A stretch of DNA of 7,122 nucleotides from positions 1-7,122 of the forward strand of contig JAEYFO010000042.1 of NCBI GenBank assembly GCA_023402915.1, in the 5' to 3' direction. Of this stretch, positions 5,528 to 7,122 are shown piece after piece. Position 1 is the first letter of the stretch. Each line of letters begins with the position of its first letter. A program made the position numbers and the translations under genes. Below the pieces are notes generated by a model. That model saw nothing but the letters and a program-made list of their open reading frames with translations. It did not search any database and was not told the DNA's origin. This DNA comes from Bacillota bacterium (lineage in GTDB: Bacteria > Bacillota > Clostridia > Christensenellales > CALWSW01).

Positions 5528-6367
5528 GTGGAAAAAGGGCTGCTTTCCATTGGAAAAATGGCTGCCATGAACCATCTGACCGTGGCGACGCTGCGGCTGT
5601 ACGACGAGCTGGGGCTGCTTTCGCCGCGGCATAAGGATCCGCTCACAGGCTACCGCTACTACGACATCGCGCAAAACGCCCGGCTGGACATGATCGCCTA
5701 CATGAAGGAGCTGGGCATGAGTCTGGCTGAAATCGGGGACGTGCTGCAAAAGGAAGATATCACCCTCATCGAAACGATCCTTGTGCGCAAAAACGAGCAG
5801 CTGCACGAGCAGATCCGCGCGCTGCGTTCGCGCCATAACGCGGTGGAGCGGGCGATCGCCGCCATTGAGCGCTATCGAAAATCTCCCGCCAAGGGAACCA
5901 TTTCCCTTGAATATATCGACCGGCGCTACAGCTGGGGATTGCCCTGCCAGAGCAACTTCTACGCGCAGGACATCTGCGCTTATGAGCGGGAGCTGCTGGC
6001 GCTGCGGCGGGCGCTGGCGTCGCGGGGCTTTACGCAGATCCATTCCTATAATATCGGCACGTCCATCGCGCAGGAGGACTTTGTGCGCGGAACGTTCCGG
6101 CCAAAGAATACCTTTGTGTTCGTCGATCACCGCGACAGGGAGCAGTTCCCGGACGTCGCCGTGATGGACAGCGGCATGTTCGCCTGCATCTATCTGGACA
6201 ATTATGACGACGAGATCCCCTTTGCCCAGCGGCTGCTGGCTTTCTGCCGGGAGCGGGACTGGGCGGTGTGCGGGGATTATGTGTGCGAAGTGCTCACGGA
6301 ATTCAACGTCTTTGACGGCGACCGGCGCGGCATGTTTCTGCGGCTTCAGGCGCCGGTCAAACTGTGA
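5528..6367 (+). CDS. MerR family transcriptional regulator with C-terminal effector-binding domain
   Basis: DNA-binding activator of 279 residues. The N-terminal winged helix-turn-helix spans about residues 5-73, with LSIGKMA, then LRLYDELGLL (22-31) and TGYRYYD (40-46), the typical MerR signature. A helical dimerisation arm follows (about 78-120, rich in Glu, Gln, Arg and Leu). The remaining 160 residues look like a GyrI/BmrR-type small-molecule binding domain, so the protein probably senses an organic ligand rather than a metal; there is no C-terminal metal-binding cysteine cluster. The start is GTG at 5528, supported by AGAGAGG at 5512-5518, nine bases upstream. No GC-rich terminator follows. 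The next gene, 153 bases downstream, has a 19-base-spacer promoter of the kind MerR proteins activate, so that gene is the likely target. The ligand is unknown. Confidence 0.9.
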   Translation: MEKGLLSIGKMAAMNHLTVATLRLYDELGLLSPRHKDPLTGYRYYDIAQNARLDMIAYMKELGMSLAEIGDVLQKEDITLIETILVRKNEQLHEQIRALRSRHNAVERAIAAIERYRKSPAKGTISLEYIDRRYSWGLPCQSNFYAQDICAYERELLALRRALASRGFTQIHSYNIGTSIAQEDFVRGTFRPKNTFVFVDHRDREQFPDVAVMDSGMFACIYLDNYDDEIPFAQRLLAFCRERDWAVCGDYVCEVLTEFNVFDGDRRGMFLRLQAPVKL

Positions 6368-6398
6368 AATTACCGCCCTTCCAACAGCGCGGAAACAC

Positions 6399-6418
6399 TT
6401 TGAAAAATTTTTTTCAAA
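6399..6418. repeat. A/T-rich perfect inverted repeat between the regulator and dehydrogenase genes
   Basis: Nine-base arms TTTGAAAAA (6399-6407) and TTTTTCAAA (6410-6418) around TT, five bases before the -35 box at 6424. The stem is all weak pairs except two, so it is a poor intrinsic terminator. It may be an A-tract promoter element. Confidence 0.4.
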
Positions 6419-6423
6419 CAGAG

Positions 6424-6454
6424 TTGACTCTCATCTTAAAGCAGGGTTTATGAT
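6424..6454 (+). promoter_or_regulatory. MerR-type promoter/operator of the dehydrogenase gene
   Basis: -35 TTGACT (6424-6429) and -10 TATGAT (6449-6454) are separated by 19 bases. Between them lies an imperfect dyad, ACTCTC on the left (6427-6432) answered by AGGGT on the right (6443-6447), centred near 6437. The arrangement TTGACTCT, dyad, then GGTTTATGAT is the classic layout of promoters that MerR-family activators untwist to bring both boxes into register. The adjacent merR-family gene is the obvious candidate activator. Confidence 0.7.
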
Positions 6455-6520
6455 GGACTCAAGAAGAAACGGCGACCCGCCCGGCGGGAAAACAGCCGGT
6501 TTCGCAAGGAGGACATCTTC

Positions 6521-7122
6521 ATGAACAAGATCAAGGTCGTACAGTACGGATGCGGAAAAATGAGCAAATACATCATGCGCTATCTGCATGAGAGCGGCGC
6601 GCAGATCGTGGGCGCCATCGACGTCAACCCGGCGGTCGTCGGCCAGGACGTGGGCGACTTTGCGGAGCTGGGGATCAAGACCGGCGTGTGCATCTGTAAC
6701 GATGCGGACAAGGTGCTGGATGAATGCGACGCCGACGTGGCCATCGTGACGCTGTTCAGCTTTATCGGCGACATTTACGATCATGTGGAACGCTGCGTCT
6801 CCCGCGGCATCAACGTCATCACCACCTGCGAAGAGGCCATTTATCCCTGGACGACTTCCGCGGCGCAGATCAACCGTTTGGACGCTCTGGCCAAGGAAAC
6901 CGGCTGCACCATCACCGGCAGCGGCATGCAGGACATTTTCTGGATCAACATGGTCGGCCTGATCGCGGGCGGCTGCCACAAAATCACCAAGATCAAGGGC
7001 GCTTACAGCTACAACGTGGACGAATACGGTCTGGCGCTGGCCAACGCGCACGGCTGCGGCCTCACGCCCGAAGAGTTCGAGCAGAAGATCGCCCATCCCG
7101 ACGTGTTTGAGCCTTCCTACGC
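6521..7122 (+). CDS. NAD(P)-dependent dehydrogenase, dihydrodipicolinate reductase / 2,4-diaminopentanoate dehydrogenase-like (3' end cut by window edge)
   Basis: Predicted cytoplasmic oxidoreductase; 200 residues are visible. It starts with a Rossmann fold: [10 protein letters not shown] (6-15) is the glycine-rich dinucleotide loop, and Asp34 closes the second strand. Later segments [21 protein letters not shown] and [16 protein letters not shown] resemble the dehydrogenases annotated as dihydrodipicolinate reductase-like, including 2,4-diaminopentanoate dehydrogenase of clostridial ornithine fermentation. Full members run to about 340-350 residues, so roughly 60% is present. True lysine-pathway DapB is shorter and differs in sequence. 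The start is set by AAGGAGG (6506-6512), eight bases upstream. Its promoter at 6424-6454 looks controlled by the preceding MerR-family regulator, which suggests inducible catabolic use. The exact substrate cannot be stated from this fragment. Confidence 0.7.
   Translation, partial: MNKIKVVQYGCGKMSKYIMRYLHESGAQIVGAIDVNPAVVGQDVGDFAELGIKTGVCICNDADKVLDECDADVAIVTLFSFIGDIYDHVERCVSRGINVITTCEEAIYPWTTSAAQINRLDALAKETGCTITGSGMQDIFWINMVGLIAGGCHKITKIKGAYSYNVDEYGLALANAHGCGLTPEEFEQKIAHPDVFEPSY

Noticed and set aside
1..7122. Search for CRISPR arrays, tRNA/rRNA, insertion sequences, attachment sites or toxin-antitoxin pairs
   Set aside because: No spaced direct repeats, cloverleaf sequences, transposase motifs or paired small genes were seen on either strand.

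Overview
The window is ordinary-looking bacterial chromosome. It is GC-rich (roughly 60% by eye) with GC-ending codons, strong AAGGAGG ribosome-binding sites, a Gram-positive type lipoprotein signal peptide with Cys at the -2 position, and stand-alone intrinsic terminators. These features, the split-type serine dehydratase beta subunit and a dehydrogenase related to clostridial amino-acid fermentation enzymes point to a GC-rich anaerobic Firmicute (Clostridia/Eubacteriales, probably gut-type). I cannot name the species from the sequence.

Layout. On the minus strand, 1-665 is the nearly complete beta subunit of iron-sulfur L-serine dehydratase (sdaAB); its end, and probably the alpha subunit, lie left of the window. 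A divergent control region (666-1257) holds the sdaAB leader and an extended -10 promoter. On the plus strand it holds a promoter, a class cobalamin riboswitch (926-1104) and a terminator-type expression platform (1154-1187). These feed a three-gene vitamin B12 import operon: lipoprotein binding protein btuF (1258-2241), FecCD-type permease btuC (2274-3377) and ATPase btuD (3374-4198). A strong hairpin terminator (4296-4347) closes the operon. The next unit is a single gene for a divergent deoxyribose-phosphate-aldolase-family protein (4537-5280), with its own promoter, a 120-base GC-rich leader and an intrinsic terminator (5319-5343).

The right-hand part begins with a promoter and a MerR-family activator gene with an effector-binding C-terminal half (5528-6367). 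The following intergenic gap carries a promoter with the 19-base spacer and dyad typical of MerR targets. That promoter drives a dehydrogenase related to dihydrodipicolinate reductase and 2,4-diaminopentanoate dehydrogenase, cut by the right edge (6521-7122). The likely local logic is that the MerR protein senses a small molecule and switches on the dehydrogenase.

How the parts fit: the B12 operon is clearly self-contained and B12-repressed. Serine dehydratase and the diaminopentanoate-dehydrogenase-like enzyme would suit an amino-acid-fermenting anaerobe, and several such pathways need B12-dependent mutases, but that link is inference. I saw no mobile element, CRISPR array, tRNA or rRNA, and nothing that amounts to a clearly new multi-gene system. 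The most unusual items are the altered phosphate-binding motifs of the aldolase, two promoters with 19-base spacers, and a possible Shine-Dalgarno-masking hairpin in the sdaAB leader.
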